Source: Siphonodentalium dalli
Taxonomy: Eukaryota > Mollusca > Scaphopoda > Gadilida > Siphonodentaliidae
Direction of reading: 5' to 3'
NCBI GenBank assembly: GCA_032622095.1
Contig: CP136069.1
Location: forward strand, 119,774,126-119,838,125
DNA length: 64,000 nucleotides
Under the pieces are notes generated by a model. The model saw only the letters and a program-made list of their open reading frames with translations, did no database searches and was not told the DNA's origin. Made by a program: the position numbers and the translations under genes. This document shows positions 53,701 to 55,970 of the stretch, one piece after another; within the stretch, counting starts at the first letter, position 1; each line of letters opens with the position of its first letter.

Positions 53701-55957
53701 CCCTGTCTGGAAACGCTTCTATAAATTAATAAGATTTAATTCAAACTTTCTGGTATAATATACATACAATCAATTTGTGTCATTTTACGGCACAAGTTCA
53801 TTTGGAGCATAACATTCAGGATAACTATATCTAAAATTTTAAAAATAATAACGAAAAAATATCCCACTTTATAGCATTAATAAGACAATATTGATATAAA
53901 ATCAATATTAACTGACAGAAGCATTCCATACTGGTATCTTCGACTCATATTTATTATTGTATGCCCCAGAAAGTATATAAAATGTATTTAGGAAGAGAAA
54001 TACCATCTTTAATAGAAATACGATGTGTATGGCTCTTGGGACACAATCTTACCAGTACAGTGCTTGTTGACAACAGCATCACCGTAGAAACCATCTTGGC
54101 AGACTTGACAATTTGACCCTGACGTGTGGTGCATACACTCGTAGCACAAGCCATTTAGACCGTCACAGCTGCTGCGGATAGTCCTGTCAATGTTATCACT
54201 GCAGTTGCATGGCTGACACAACTGTCCAGGAATTGTGGGATTGCCGTAATAACCTGAGCTGCATCTGTTGATGGTCAAATTATTTAATGCCCAAAAATTC
54301 GCAATCTTAAAACTTTATTTCCTAAAAGTTGGGTTGCTCCTATATGGTGGGAATTACGGGCTAACAAAAAGCCCTGCCTACGAGTATGGGGATTGAGCTA
54401 ATCAGCCCCATCAAAACTAAATGCTACGTAAGTAAGGTCCTGCGAATGCGAATATTCAATATTCAATTTGTTATTCGATTCAGTCCCGACATTCAATTCG
54501 AATTTGGTTTGAAAATTTTGGTTAAAGAAAGCTCAAATATCCCAAACTGGTAAACACTATACAGTTGTTGCCCGCACTTCAGTGAGACACAGGTATTTGT
54601 CACCCACTCAAGACCTGGAATGTCACCCAAGGGATGCCGGGCTAGGGTTAGGACTAACTTCCCATCCTTTTACTGGTCAAATGTACGAATTGATTCATGG
54701 AAAGAGAACTAAAGCAATTGAGTACGGACGTGATGAAATGTCCGGCTTATATATGGCAATTTGTTGAAATTATTATATTAAATTTTTTTAAGGGAAATAC
54801 TCATCAAGGATTATTTTGTAAAGAAAGGTGAAAGGCCAGGACAAAAGACCCAAGTAACATATGTCGAGTTGACATATTCTCATGTATTACCTTTCACAAT
54901 GGTATCCTTCATAGCCTGTGTAGCAGTCACAGACAATATTTTCATCTGTTGAGTAGCATACACTAGCAAAACTGCAAAAATGTCATGAAAATAATGAATG
55001 AACATAGGTTGAGACTTGTGCTACCATATATCAGTGATGGATGTACATAAAGTCAAATATGCATAACATAAAACAGTCTCATTAAAAGGTTAAAACAACT
55101 TTAAGCTCGACGGCAAGTATAAAGTCCACATCATTATAGTAGTACACTGAAATAACATTATGTATAATATATAGAACCACACTGGTGTGTGTATGTGGGG
55201 ATACAATATATCACACGAGTTTGTTGCAGCTCAATGTTACGAGGACTATCATGCTCAAGTTGTAACTTGCGCCATAACAAACAAGTGCCATAAAGTTCAC
55301 CTACTAATTCACATGCATGTGGGGTTGTGTTTATTACATACCAACAATCAATATTCTTTGCAATCGTTTGTTGAACATATTATCTGAACATTTCCTAAGG
55401 GATAAATACTTGTACAGTAATGCTCTAATTAATCAACCCCTTAAGTTAACCACAGCAGAATTATGGGTAACTTTTCAGGATTTAGACGGAAATATGGCTT
55501 GTTGCCATTCATCGGAAAGCTCTTGGGGAGAGCTTTCCGATAAATGGCAACAAGCCATATTTCCGACTAAATCCTGAAAAGTTACCCATAATTCTGCTGT
55601 GGTTAAGGGGTCGAATTATTTAGAGCATTACTTGTACTTGTCAATGAGTATTAGATATAAAGGGTTAATAGCTCTATTTAGAAATAAATGGTGATTCAAA
55701 TAATATATTTGTCTGTAAGCAATATTTTTCATGACAGAAAAAATAAAAATGCATCTGTACTGTTACTCATTGTCATTAGTGGAGTGTAGAAAATGGTTAT
55801 CTGGTATATACAGCAAGATGACTCAAGTTCCTACTAACTTGTTGGATGGTATTGGAAGTGGACAGGTACATTGTCTACATCTGTCTGAGTGAGGATCGAG
55901 GTAGTACCCATCTGTACAGTCATCACAGTGTGGCCCTCCAGTATTACCAACACAGTT
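7374..55957 (-). CDS. LAMA5-like: Laminin alpha chain gene, alpha3/5 (LanA) type, internal part, 22 exons
   Basis: Laminin alpha chains are secreted basement-membrane proteins that pair with beta and gamma chains through a long coiled coil and bind cell receptors through C-terminal LG domains. Joining 22 minus-strand exons (about 3.0 kb coding, about 1000 residues) gives, in order, the tail of one LE repeat, a CPLPIPSNN-FA junction, further LE repeats (CSSGYYGNP, CDPCGTRSC, CGCGPAS, CDCDISG), the ECDECLD start of domain II, a 560-580 residue coil, and LG1. The LE order and the junction to the coil match vertebrate alpha5 as I know the family, rather than alpha1/2, which have a second L4 domain here. 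Almost all junctions are GT-AG with compatible phases. Exceptions are exons 11/12 (both enter in phase 1 and leave in phase 0) and 20/21 (phase 1 to 0, so a small exon is missing). The N-terminal LN/L4 part lies right of the window. LG2-5 were not found. Confidence 0.9.
7935..8026 (-). ncRNA. tRNA-like SINE head or tRNA pseudogene
   Basis: On the minus strand an A-box-like GGTGGCCGTGTGG (about 8,004-8,016) and a B-box GGGTTCGAATTCC (7,942-7,954) lie about 50 bp apart, the internal pol III promoter of tRNA-derived sequences. The anticodon region (GGACTTTGAGTCG) and T-stem do not fold into a proper cloverleaf, so a functional tRNA is unlikely. An A-rich run follows at its 3' side (minus), as in SINEs. 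Confidence 0.45.
8400..9078. repeat. Dispersed 'ataactctgg ... gacggaagg ... ggggcataat' repeat
   Basis: Repeated 'ataactctggaaaa' and 'aatttccaagtcaaacaa' phrases are followed by a GGAAGGACGGACGG tract and end in 'tataccccggggcataat'. The end matches those at 18,690-18,735 and at copies A and B of the 4.8/50.3 kb repeat, so this is one superfamily. No protein-coding content. Confidence 0.65.
9197..9416. mobile_element. piggyBac-type palindromic MITE, 220 bp, TTAA ends
   Basis: Starts TTAA-CCCTTTCATTGCCA and ends TGGCACTGAAAGGG-type complement plus TTAA (9,413-9,416). The two halves are inverted copies, meeting at AGAGCTCTAAGAGCTCT near 9,301-9,318. TTAA target duplication and CCCTTT termini are piggyBac hallmarks. 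A deleted relative lies at 22,217-22,334. Confidence 0.85.
9517..9644 (-). CDS. Laminin alpha exon 21: middle of LG1
   Basis: 128 bp, acceptor TTTTTTTCAG, donor CTCAAG|GTTTGTAC. It encodes DYFGVFLENSSVVLSA, SLGGNSLLMRSIVNL and NVNEWYHLNIS. This is the DYM.V.L.....G....... and the W..(L/V) strand of an LG domain. Phase 0 in, phase 2 out (AG|A arginine with exon 22). Confidence 0.9.
10711..10791. mobile_element. 81-bp foldback mini-element with 9-bp target duplication
   Basis: TAGATCATGCCATTAATCTC at the left is inverted at the right (CATGGCATGATCTA). Flanks are identical nine-mers CCAGTCCCC (10,702-10,710 and 10,792-10,800). A clear insertion of a very small foldback. Related half-copies lie near 396, 1,281 and 4,251. 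Confidence 0.75.
10795..11640. repeat. Diverged tandem repeat, about 140-bp unit x6
   Basis: Units begin 'agtccc(c/t)gtgagaaaac', then a T-rich part, 'gcgatatgttacaaag', 'ttacgaagc' and 'tttctgagatt'. Copies start near 10,795, 10,930 (partial), 11,065, 11,203, 11,348 and 11,490, and differ at many positions. An old local satellite inside the intron between exons 20 and 21. Confidence 0.7.
12195..12347. mobile_element. Palindromic element 1 (153 bp)
   Basis: AAGGAATAATCTCGGTTTCC at the left is exactly inverted at the right, with a short loop near 12,265. A long, nearly perfect palindrome of MITE type. No target duplication is obvious, in part because it abuts palindrome 2. Confidence 0.7.
12349..12487. 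mobile_element. Palindromic element 2 (139 bp)
   Basis: ATTAGTGTATAACGCAC at the left and its inverse at the right, with inner inverted copies around 'aagtgaaatcactt' and 'gataaaggcttcac'. It starts two bases after palindrome 1. The two may be independent insertions or halves of a compound element. Confidence 0.7.
12583..12745 (-). CDS. Laminin alpha exon 20: start of LG1
   Basis: 163 bp, acceptor GATATTTTAG, donor ATAACA|GTGAGTCG. It encodes INVGVNFLGNTSIRLR, NPVNLLTADVYTEVT and VFIRPQELSGPTSLY, the first strands of a laminin G domain (F.G...I.LR...L....YT....F...). It exits in phase 1, which does not fit the phase 0 start of exon 21, so a small exon of length 2 mod 3 is missing between them, or the donor differs. 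Confidence 0.85.
12746..13207 (-). other. Intron between exons 19 and 20
   Basis: About 460 bp of AT-rich DNA with ordinary splice ends. Nothing else seen. Confidence 0.7.
13208..13362 (-). CDS. Laminin alpha exon 19: end of coiled-coil domain I
   Basis: 155 bp, acceptor GTCATTTTAG, donor AACAGG|GTAAGTT. It encodes VEKLNKTTINVAEAI, NKTSNRIGPLKDLNL and SNLSKLKEKIQLARSAF. The last stretch, LKEKIQLARSAFNR, matches the conserved end of domain I (like I..AR..A) just before LG1. Phase 1 in, phase 0 out. Confidence 0.88.
14314..14439. repeat. 63-bp direct repeat, two copies
   Basis: A 63-bp segment (ttttacagaagtttgtg ... ttctaggtaccatga) is repeated once with almost no change, a recent local duplication in the intron between exons 18 and 19. 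Confidence 0.85.
14690..16290. repeat. Cluster of GTCACTCCTGTTACC motifs
   Basis: The word GTCACTCCTGTTAC or its complement occurs near 14,712, 15,046, 15,067 (inverted, forming a hairpin 15,046-15,080), 15,910, 15,931 and 16,274. Such repeated words in both orientations suggest remains of a DNA transposon with subterminal repeats, but no boundaries or transposase can be shown. Confidence 0.45.
16476..16532. repeat. (TA)n microsatellite
   Basis: Nearly pure TA dinucleotides for over 50 bp, about 50 bp downstream of the exon 18 donor on the minus strand. Confidence 0.95.
16581..16766 (-). CDS. Laminin alpha exon 18: coiled coil domain I
   Basis: 186 bp, acceptor TGCTTTATAG, donor AACAAG|GTCAGTG, phase 1 in and out. 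It encodes SDIYRLVNITKELVN, ETRFMVDDVQERVKI, KKKDIGDAIIQAKRI and EINQDIQKASKQ. A strong, charged coiled coil. Confidence 0.87.
17611..17727 (-). CDS. Laminin alpha exon 17: coiled coil
   Basis: 117 bp, acceptor TCTTTTCCCAG, donor TGTCTA|GTAAGTAC, phase 1 in and out. It encodes DFKKKLISFNAKLTAL, VDHASNRNESMKKF and HSDMDYFLS. The heptad pattern continues and one NES sequon is present. Confidence 0.83.
17830..18735. repeat. Tandem/dispersed repeat, about 160-bp unit x5
   Basis: Units share 'gattgaacactca', 'gccctcatagtagtgaac', 'ccaaatttcattgagatt' and 'ggtggtggagatatctgctc'; they recur near 18,006, 18,165, 18,325, 18,485 and 18,605. The block ends in a GGACGGACTGAAGGACGG tract and 'gggcataatt', linking it to the repeats at 4.8, 8.4 and 50.3 kb. 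Confidence 0.75.
18931..19079. mobile_element. Partial copy of the hAT-like palindromic MITE
   Basis: It contains the GATGCTACCCCGCATAGCGG core and the TGAATTTGG and AAATTCACCC arms but lacks both complete termini. It sits beside the complete copy at 19,158-19,383 and is probably an older, truncated insertion. Confidence 0.65.
19158..19383. mobile_element. hAT-like palindromic MITE copy 1, TSD TGTGAGAT
   Basis: Terminal inverted repeats CAAGCCTTGAAATAG ... CTATTTCAAGGCTTG with the palindromic interior (CATTTGCAGAATGAGG, CCCCAGAGGGTGAATTT and inverses). Perfect 8-bp target duplications lie at 19,150-19,157 and 19,384-19,391. Eight-base duplications are typical of the hAT superfamily. The element has no coding sequence. 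Confidence 0.88.
19493..19589 (-). CDS. Laminin alpha exon 16: coil region with short PLPLGLDP break
   Basis: 97 bp, acceptor CATCTCTTTCAG, donor TTTCAG|GTATTTG. It encodes LDNIRNLSKYLIDNF, HLDFDPLPLGLDPD and YIS. The proline/glycine run suggests a hinge in the coil. Phase 0 in, phase 1 out. Confidence 0.8.
20765..21028. mobile_element. piggyBac-type MITE, 264 bp, TTAA ends
   Basis: TTAACCCTTTCATGAATGG at the left, inverted as TTGAAAGGGTTAA at the right. Inside are inverted copies of 'gcattctcttatatatgcga', the same core as in the MITE at 37,109-37,484. A fragment of the same family with GAAAGGGTTAA lies at 21,090-21,175, and another piece at 24,375-24,445. Confidence 0.8.
21436..21577 (-). 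CDS. Laminin alpha exon 15: coiled coil
   Basis: 142 bp, acceptor CAATGTTGTAG, donor GAAAAA|GTGAGTGC. It encodes LYGELVRYPAMQGM, NAATAFSDIVNAVN and TANNTASTITTRIN. A more obvious upstream acceptor (TTTTTTTACAG) would run into stops in every usable frame, so the later TAG is used. Phase 2 in, phase 0 out. Confidence 0.8.
21857..22076. mobile_element. TA-flanked palindromic MITE copy 1
   Basis: TA-CAGTAATAATGCTCTAAG at the left, inverted at the right (TAGAGCATTACTG-TA). The arms contain CAGCAGAATTATGGGTAAC and GATTTAGTCAGAAATATGG. The turn is at CTCTCCCCGAGAGC. TA ends suggest Tc1/mariner-type movement. Other copies: 55,413-55,636 and 56,633-56,849. Confidence 0.82.
22217..22334. mobile_element. 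Deleted piggyBac-type MITE
   Basis: TTAACCCTTTCAGTGC then the right half of the element seen at 9,197-9,416 (AATCACATTATTATAATC ... GGCACTGAAAGAG). The left arm is mostly lost and the right TTAA has changed to TTTA, so it is an old copy. Confidence 0.7.
22405..22574 (-). CDS. Laminin alpha exon 14: coiled coil
   Basis: 170 bp, acceptor AATTACTTACAG, donor ATGGAGAA|GTGAGT. It encodes AADKLLSRVEVGVEEM, TVKVRYLSKFFLKFL and NASTYSKELRDRAQQM, with clear heptad-type spacing. Phase 0 in, phase 2 out. Other frames contain stops, which fixes the phase. Confidence 0.85.
22575..24034 (-). other. Intron between exons 13 and 14
   Basis: About 1.5 kb. Apart from the hAT-like MITE at 23,400-23,653 nothing else is recognisable. 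A C-run lies near the exon 13 donor (24,007-24,017). Confidence 0.65.
23400..23653. mobile_element. hAT-like palindromic MITE copy 2, TSD TGGATCAC/TGGACCAC
   Basis: Full-length palindrome starting CAAGCCTTGAAATAG and ending CTATTTGAAGGCTTG. Target duplications at 23,392-23,399 and 23,654-23,661 differ at one base, so the insertion is not very recent. Confidence 0.87.
24035..24151 (-). CDS. Laminin alpha exon 13: coiled coil
   Basis: 117 bp, phase 0 in and out, acceptor TTATTCTCGGCAG, donor AACACG|GTGAGG. It encodes LLVGPIKERHSYVM, EQFEGLPRLLQLAKL and YKDQARIGNT. An earlier GTAACA donor (giving 109 bp) would leave in phase 1 and open a stop in exon 14, so the GTGAGG site is preferred. Confidence 0.82.
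25050..25160. repeat. (TA)n and T-rich low-complexity tract
   Basis: A TA run (25,057-25,081) followed by a long T tract and AT-rich DNA. Short coding-looking frames here are artefacts of composition. Confidence 0.9.
25365..28056. repeat. 16-bp minisatellite, about 168 copies (2.7 kb)
   Basis: Unit ATGAGAATCGAGTGGA, with a common variant carrying ATCATG in place of ATCGAG and rarer changes (CCGAG, CCTG, 14-15-bp units). A larger repeat is visible: the run with 'gagttgactgag' then 'gtggatgagaatcatgttg' occurs near 25,440 and again near 25,758. The minus strand is free of stops in all frames because 16 is not a multiple of 3 and no frame of the unit holds a stop. The predicted 16-residue peptide repeats are artefacts. 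It lies in the intron between exons 12 and 13. Confidence 0.97.
28132..28327 (-). repeat. 28-bp minisatellite x7 made of exon 12/13-side splice-donor copies
   Basis: Seven exact-length units abut the exon 12 donor. On the minus strand each unit begins GTGAGTTA (or GTGTGTTA, GTGTATTA) and ends TGAATTCAAG, so each junction reads AAG|GTGAGT-like. Four of seven keep GTGAGT. The last bases of exon 12 (TGATTTCAAA) resemble the unit end, so the array probably arose by repeated duplication across the exon/intron boundary. Confidence 0.9.
28328..28374 (-). CDS. Laminin alpha exon 12: short coil exon, alternative to exon 11
   Basis: 47 bp, acceptor TTTCTAAATTAG, donor TTTCAAA|GTGAGTT, encoding PIMKAIRAFNIGDFK. 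Only one frame is open, with phase 1 entry and phase 0 exit, the same phases as exon 11. It can join exon 10 to exon 13 only if exon 11 is skipped; including both breaks the frame. It could be a duplicated, now shortened copy of the end of exon 11, a true alternative exon, or a non-exon. Its donor is the first unit of a 28-bp minisatellite. Confidence 0.5.
29632..29716 (-). mobile_element. Possible hAT transposon end
   Basis: On the minus strand it starts TAGGGCTGGACGATATTAAC, followed by inverted 'accgcggtt' words. AGGGCTGG(A/G)CGATAT is a common terminus of hAT elements. No matching other end or transposase was found. Confidence 0.35.
30476..30812. mobile_element. piggyBac-type MITE, 337 bp, TTAA ends, GACGTC-rich
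   Basis: TTAACCTCTTCGCTGCTA at the left and TAGCAGCGAAGAGGTTAA at the right. Near the left end is ATGACGTCGT, also present near both ends of the autonomous piggyBac at 41,975-49,088 (whose ends read TTAACTCTTTCAACGG). It may be mobilised by that family. Confidence 0.83.
31022..31203 (-). CDS. Laminin alpha exon 11: coiled coil, phase 1 to 0
   Basis: 182 bp, acceptor GTTCAGCTTCAG, donor TTCAAA|GTGAGTT. It encodes WTKDVFRPTLRQTERM, YLEAMNELLHLSQS and ELSSIISGNVKLNEFK. The only open frame needs phase 1 entry and gives phase 0 exit, which splices cleanly from exon 10 to exon 13. The exon end plus donor (TGAATTCAAAGTGAGTTA) is almost identical to the unit of the 28-bp array beside exon 12, suggesting shared origin. 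Confidence 0.82.
31204..32375 (-). other. Intron between exons 10 and 11
   Basis: About 1.2 kb of AT-rich DNA. Nothing recognisable besides normal splice ends. Confidence 0.65.
32376..32546 (-). CDS. Laminin alpha exon 10: coiled-coil domain II/I
   Basis: 171 bp, acceptor TCCTTTGCAG, donor AAATA|GTAAGTGG. It encodes TTEEALQLIGRIMNIIG, KADSLNLVNRSNDILM and FRDEVLHAVSDLNS, with heptad-like leucine/isoleucine spacing. Phase 1 in, phase 1 out. Its exit phase fits either exon 11 or exon 12, but only one of them in the same transcript. Confidence 0.82.
32742..32976. mobile_element. hAT-like palindromic MITE copy 3, TSD CATACATT
   Basis: CAAGCCTTGAAATAG start, CTATTTCAAGGCTTA end, exact 8-bp duplications at 32,734-32,741 and 32,977-32,984. 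The right inner arm is slightly shortened near 32,900. Confidence 0.9.
32985..34201 (-). other. Rest of intron between exons 9 and 10
   Basis: No exon or complete element seen. A short inverted pair AGGGCGA...TCGCCCT lies at 33,145-33,165. Confidence 0.6.
34202..34313 (-). CDS. Laminin alpha exon 9: domain II, non-helical insert with two cysteines
   Basis: 112 bp, phase 0 in, phase 1 out; acceptor TTCGTTCTAG, donor AATT|GTAAGTAC. It encodes TFPLLLRGPVAIGV then SNSFQCQANSMSNVC and LTASEESN. Glycine, proline and cysteine content does not fit a coiled coil, so this may be a loop in the rod, comparable in position to non-helical parts of domain II. Assignment rests on phase and splice sites. Confidence 0.65.
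34811..34897 (-). CDS. Laminin alpha exon 8: domain II, sequon-rich
   Basis: 87 bp, phase 0 in and out, acceptor TGCATTTCAG, donor AATCAG|GTATGT. It encodes YILNLTSSVNTSSYM then STWFHNMSDVLLNQ. Four N-glycosylation sequons (NLT, NTS, NMS, NQT across the next junction) lie within about 30 residues. The hydrophobic spacing is less regular than in later coil exons. It is assigned by phase fit and good splice sites, not by direct family match. Confidence 0.7.
34898..37108 (-). other. Intron between exons 7 and 8 (left part)
   Basis: AT-rich, no exon recognised. Contains a 47-bp hairpin at 35,623-35,669 (15-bp perfect arms CAAAAGGTGTTTATG / inverse). Confidence 0.6.
35623..35669. repeat. Short perfect hairpin
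   Basis: CAAAAGGTGTTTATG, then 'catgttcagtgaa', then the exact inverse of the first arm. Could be a minimal foldback or a cruciform-prone site. No function can be assigned. Confidence 0.7.
37109..37484. mobile_element. piggyBac-type MITE beside exon 7 donor, 376 bp
   Basis: TTAACCCTTTACCCAACAG at the left; CTGTTGGGTAAAGGGTTAA-like inverse at the right (TTAA at 37,481-37,484). Two inner palindromes of 'aatgcattctcttatatatg' are separated by AT-rich DNA. The right TTAA lies nine bases into the intron after exon 7. Confidence 0.88.
37494..37645 (-). CDS. Laminin alpha exon 7: start of coiled-coil domain II (ECDECLDILL)
   Basis: 152 bp, acceptor TTTCATTCAG, donor CTCATG|GTTTGTG. The CDEC pair matches the interchain-disulphide cysteines at the start of the laminin trimer coil; LDILLDIFEV follows as the first hydrophobic-repeat helix. 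It exits in phase 0. The donor is weak (GTTTGT). A TTAA-flanked MITE ends nine bases into the intron, which may further affect donor recognition. Confidence 0.9.
38367..38507 (-). CDS. Laminin alpha exon 6: last LE repeat before the coiled coil
   Basis: 141 bp, acceptor ATTTCTTTCAG, donor ATAG|GTTAGT. It encodes RCDCDISGTSETC, CNSTTGVCYCLPGYTG and CDSCLPRWAPIPGEQC. It is the final LE repeat. The W-containing tail after CDSC is usual for the repeat that precedes domain II. It leaves in phase 1 and joins exon 7 as glutamate (CIECDEC). Confidence 0.93.
   Translation of the reverse strand, partial: DVTVIYLAHQRHVTVRLVYATASQVTLVTIVTHVFHDGHRYPASSV
38885..39138. mobile_element. hAT-like palindromic MITE copy 4, TSD TTTCATTC
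   Basis: Full palindrome with GATGCTACCCCGCATAGC core; 8-bp duplications at 38,877-38,884 and 39,139-39,146. The first bases are slightly altered (ACAGCCTTG). Confidence 0.87.
39606..39789 (-). CDS. Laminin alpha exon 5: LE repeat CKPCGCGPASTELSC
   Basis: 184 bp, acceptor AATTTACAG, donor CCAGA|GTAAGA. It encodes ESSYGFYNCDGC (end of the previous LE), then KPCGCGPASTELSC, CTTCRQGVEGQTC and DRCIMGYWNYTEEGC. Phase 0 in, phase 1 out. The GFYNCDGC and CGCGPA parts resemble alpha5 (GFDGCGGC.PCACGPA) as I know it. Confidence 0.93.
39790..41025 (-). other. Intron between exons 4 and 5, part 1
   Basis: No exon. 40,300-40,435 holds a C/G-rich repeat fragment ('agggcaagggggca', 'ggtctcccctaggcc'). 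The remainder shows nothing recognisable. Confidence 0.6.
41026..41974 (+). repeat. Left arm of a large inverted-repeat (foldback) element
   Basis: Starts CCGGTTTAACAGTTTATC then CTTCCCC words, an 'aagaaatgccgagaaaac' segment and four units of about 180 bp. Each unit has 'gatagagtaagaatt', a G tract, ATACCCAGGCCTGAGTAT, a C tract and 'cctacatatgacaaaa'. The same order occurs inverted at 49,089-51,045. G tracts up to about 40 bases are present (41,683-41,716). Confidence 0.85.
41979..45187 (-). other. Left non-coding part of the piggyBac element
   Basis: No recognisable gene. Includes an (AC)n run (42,573-42,596), a hairpin at 44,299-44,349 (TTTTTCTTCGTG...CACGAAGAAAAA) and, at 44,930-45,075, a degenerate cluster of 'cttaagcgcaaata' words in both orientations. 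The length is large for a piggyBac, so other insertions may be nested here. Confidence 0.55.
45196..45641. mobile_element. hAT-like palindromic MITE copy 5, TSD TCTAGTTT, nested in piggyBac
   Basis: 446 bp, a longer subtype with ends CAAGCCTGCAAATTGCG and CGTTATTTGCAGGCTTG and a unique middle (45,330-45,515). Exact target duplications at 45,188-45,195 and 45,642-45,649. It ends 14 bp short of the transposase stop codon, so it provides or disrupts the transposase 3' untranslated region. Confidence 0.9.
45656..45845 (-). pseudogene. piggyBac transposase C-terminal cysteine-rich part, shifted frame
   Basis: In the frame one base away from the main transposase frame the sequence continues PLCRRKHAHWMKQN, MCSLCKNHLCIKQG and KCWEDFHTK before a stop at 45,656. 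C..C...C..C...C...H spacing is that of the piggyBac C-terminal zinc-binding domain used in DNA-end binding. It is separated from the DDD core by a single-base shift between about 45,830 and 45,880. Confidence 0.85.
45789..47453 (-). CDS. piggyBac (PGBD-type) transposase, DDD core intact, C-terminus frameshifted
   Basis: 554 codons to the stop. The acidic, serine-rich N-terminus (SSDSDCLSDESSESD) is followed by the transposase fold. Likely catalytic aspartates are D240 (ISIDEAM), D324 (YCDRLYSS) and D435 (GGVDRCD), in the right order and spacing for the DDE/D family that cuts at TTAA and repairs without footprint. A family member ends in a cysteine-rich domain, but here the frame instead reads 13-15 unrelated residues (TCTVMPPQTC) and stops, while the true domain continues in the next frame. 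It is therefore probably inactive, or the shift is a sequencing/assembly error in an 'aacaacactt' context. Confidence 0.93.
   Translation of the reverse strand: MSKSKSKRARLDIDDVYSSDSDCLSDESSESDFDFGSDVNFDSDEFEDDFYGFFPTGASSVEGIKWKKTMRTDPPSITDFKVENPGPTCQIDRDSDEYEIKPALYYVSKYLDDEILNNIVEWTNKNAEIKQRTNVNKEWSPVDVTEIKAFIAMQIITNELMLVPRVERLFRRKPDNWPTHTPGIWEVFSEKRYRAINKYIYFSDPENQSSTKLSKISPFINHMNTKFRELYTCDREISIDEAMIPFKGRLGMKQYLKDKPTKWGIKVYVLAESKSGYNYAFDIYTGKNSNPVYSSLVPVVGQTGAVVINLMRGMEGRGHHLYCDRLYSSPILAHNLNMKGIYFCGTLQPRRKLVPADIVKGKSEMKRGEYDVRFSDDGELCVAVWQDRKPIYFISSIHVRVNDVSVDRREKDGSKTQLPCPQLVKDYNAYMGGVDRCDQNSIMSKSRKCYKWYKKVVYKVIQWAVANAFILEGNERNHFPEKKRKRDLLEFKDELVLGLIGNNRVQPKARLSDITRSEVRLLPGNHFPTTEGTGNNTCTVMPPQTCALDEAKWL
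47454..49084 (-). other. piggyBac 5' (transposase-proximal) non-coding end
   Basis: No gene. Holds a hairpin near 48,014-48,046 (GTGGTACAATT...AATTGTACCAC), a 147-bp palindrome (48,771-48,917; AAGAAATAAATACACGG and inverse, related 'ttgtaccacaaaaaa' words) and the 44-bp subterminal repeats at 48,965-49,084. The transposase promoter should lie here; no TATA box is convincing. Confidence 0.6.
48771..48917. mobile_element. 147-bp palindrome inside piggyBac
   Basis: AAGAAATAAATACACGGTG at the left and its inverse at the right, nearly perfect, turning at 'ccgctacgcgtcg'. MITE-like, nested in the piggyBac right end; no clear target duplication. Confidence 0.7.
49089..51045 (-). repeat. Right arm of the foldback element
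   Basis: The inverse of 41,026-41,974: about seven units with 'gcaataaaatcatacg', 'gtcatatgtaggtgctggg', G tract, ATACTCAGGCCTGGGTAT, C tract, 'attcttactctatc' and 'ttaatttctcgcca'. Then comes 'agttttctcggcatttcttac', an inserted dispersed repeat (50,299-50,918), and CTTCCCC/GGGGAAG words, ending ATCGTGTTACACCGG. The arm is longer than the left one because of extra units and this insertion. Confidence 0.85.
50299..50918. repeat. Dispersed 'gccccc-gatctcc' repeat, copy B
   Basis: Inverse of 4,827-5,576: begins CAAGTGCACCGCTGGGC, contains 'gggcataactctgg', a GGACGGAAGG tract and ends CCATCGGAGATCGGGGGC. It interrupts the right foldback arm, so it inserted after the foldback formed or during its growth. 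Confidence 0.8.
51046..52359 (-). other. Intron between exons 4 and 5, part near exon 4
   Basis: AT-rich with no recognisable exon or element up to the 41-bp array. Confidence 0.6.
52360..53056 (-). repeat. 41-bp minisatellite x17, each unit carrying the exon 4 splice donor
   Basis: Seventeen units of constant 41 bp abut exon 4. On the minus strand a unit begins GTGAGAGTAACTGGACATG and ends with 'caatctaaatgttcag', so consecutive units form CAG|GTGAGAGT junctions. A few carry GTGATAGT or GTGTGAGT, and one has TAG|GTGATAG. The exon end AATGCCAG resembles the unit end AATGTTCAG, so the duplication included the last bases of the exon. Units are over 95% alike, so the array is young. Confidence 0.95.
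53057..53157 (-). CDS. Laminin alpha exon 4: LE repeat ECICDPCGTRSC; donor starts a minisatellite
   Basis: 101 bp, acceptor TATCTTTTAG, donor GCCAG|GTGAGAGT. It encodes ECICDPCGTRSCDPNNGTC and CKPNVTGKQCNQCQ. This is the alpha5-type LE with a DPCGT start. It ends in phase 0. The 5' splice site is the first of a row of near-identical AG|GTGAG sites, because a 41-bp tandem array begins exactly at the exon end (52,360-53,056). The following intron is 13.3 kb, the longest found in the gene. Confidence 0.92.
53158..54052 (-). other. Intron between exons 3 and 4
   Basis: About 0.9 kb AT-rich; nothing else recognisable. Confidence 0.65.
54053..54264 (-). CDS. Laminin alpha exon 3: complete LE repeat (CNCSDNIDRTI...)
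   Basis: 212 bp, acceptor CATCAACAG, donor CTG|GTAAGA. It encodes CSSGYYGNPTIPGQLC, then the LE repeat beginning QPCNCSDNID, with CDGLNGLCYEC and CQVCQDGFYGDAVV. Eight-cysteine LE spacing is visible. The D-N/G-rich start of this repeat is typical of the LE after the L4 junction in alpha chains. It leaves in phase 1 (ACT G|) and joins AA of exon 4 as glutamate. Confidence 0.92.
54265..54890 (-). other. Intron between exons 2 and 3
   Basis: About 0.6 kb; some 'ttcaattcg/cgaat' words near 54,450-54,510, no element or exon. Confidence 0.6.
54891..54971 (-). CDS. Laminin alpha exon 2: LE segment FASVCYSTDENIVCDC
   Basis: 81 bp between TGCAG and GTAATACA. It completes the split codon from exon 1 (SNN|FA) and encodes FASVCYSTDENIVC followed by DCYTGYEGYHCER, the usual C-x-C...GY.G..CE.C end of an LE repeat. 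It ends in phase 2; the terminal AG of the arginine codon is completed by A of exon 3. Confidence 0.9.
55413..55636. mobile_element. TA-flanked palindromic MITE copy 2
   Basis: TA-CAGTAATGCTCTAATTAATC start and inverse at the right (GAGCATTACTTG-TA). Lies in the intron between exons 1 and 2, with the same arms as 21,857-22,076. Confidence 0.82.
55839..55957 (-). CDS. Laminin alpha exon 1 (first in window): LE tail plus CPLPIPSNN
   Basis: 119 bp, entering in phase 0 (NCVGNTGGPHCDDC) and ending in AA before GTTAGT, which joins to TTTTGCT of the next exon to make N-F. It carries the second half of an LE repeat (CDDCTDGYY) and the CTCPLPIPSNN segment that in alpha chains follows the laminin IV (L4) domain. 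The acceptor is TTATTTTCAG. A hAT-like MITE starts only 13 nt upstream of the exon (55,971), so the branch point must lie inside the transposon or its target duplication. Confidence 0.9.
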
Positions 55958-55970
55958 CTGAAAATAAGAC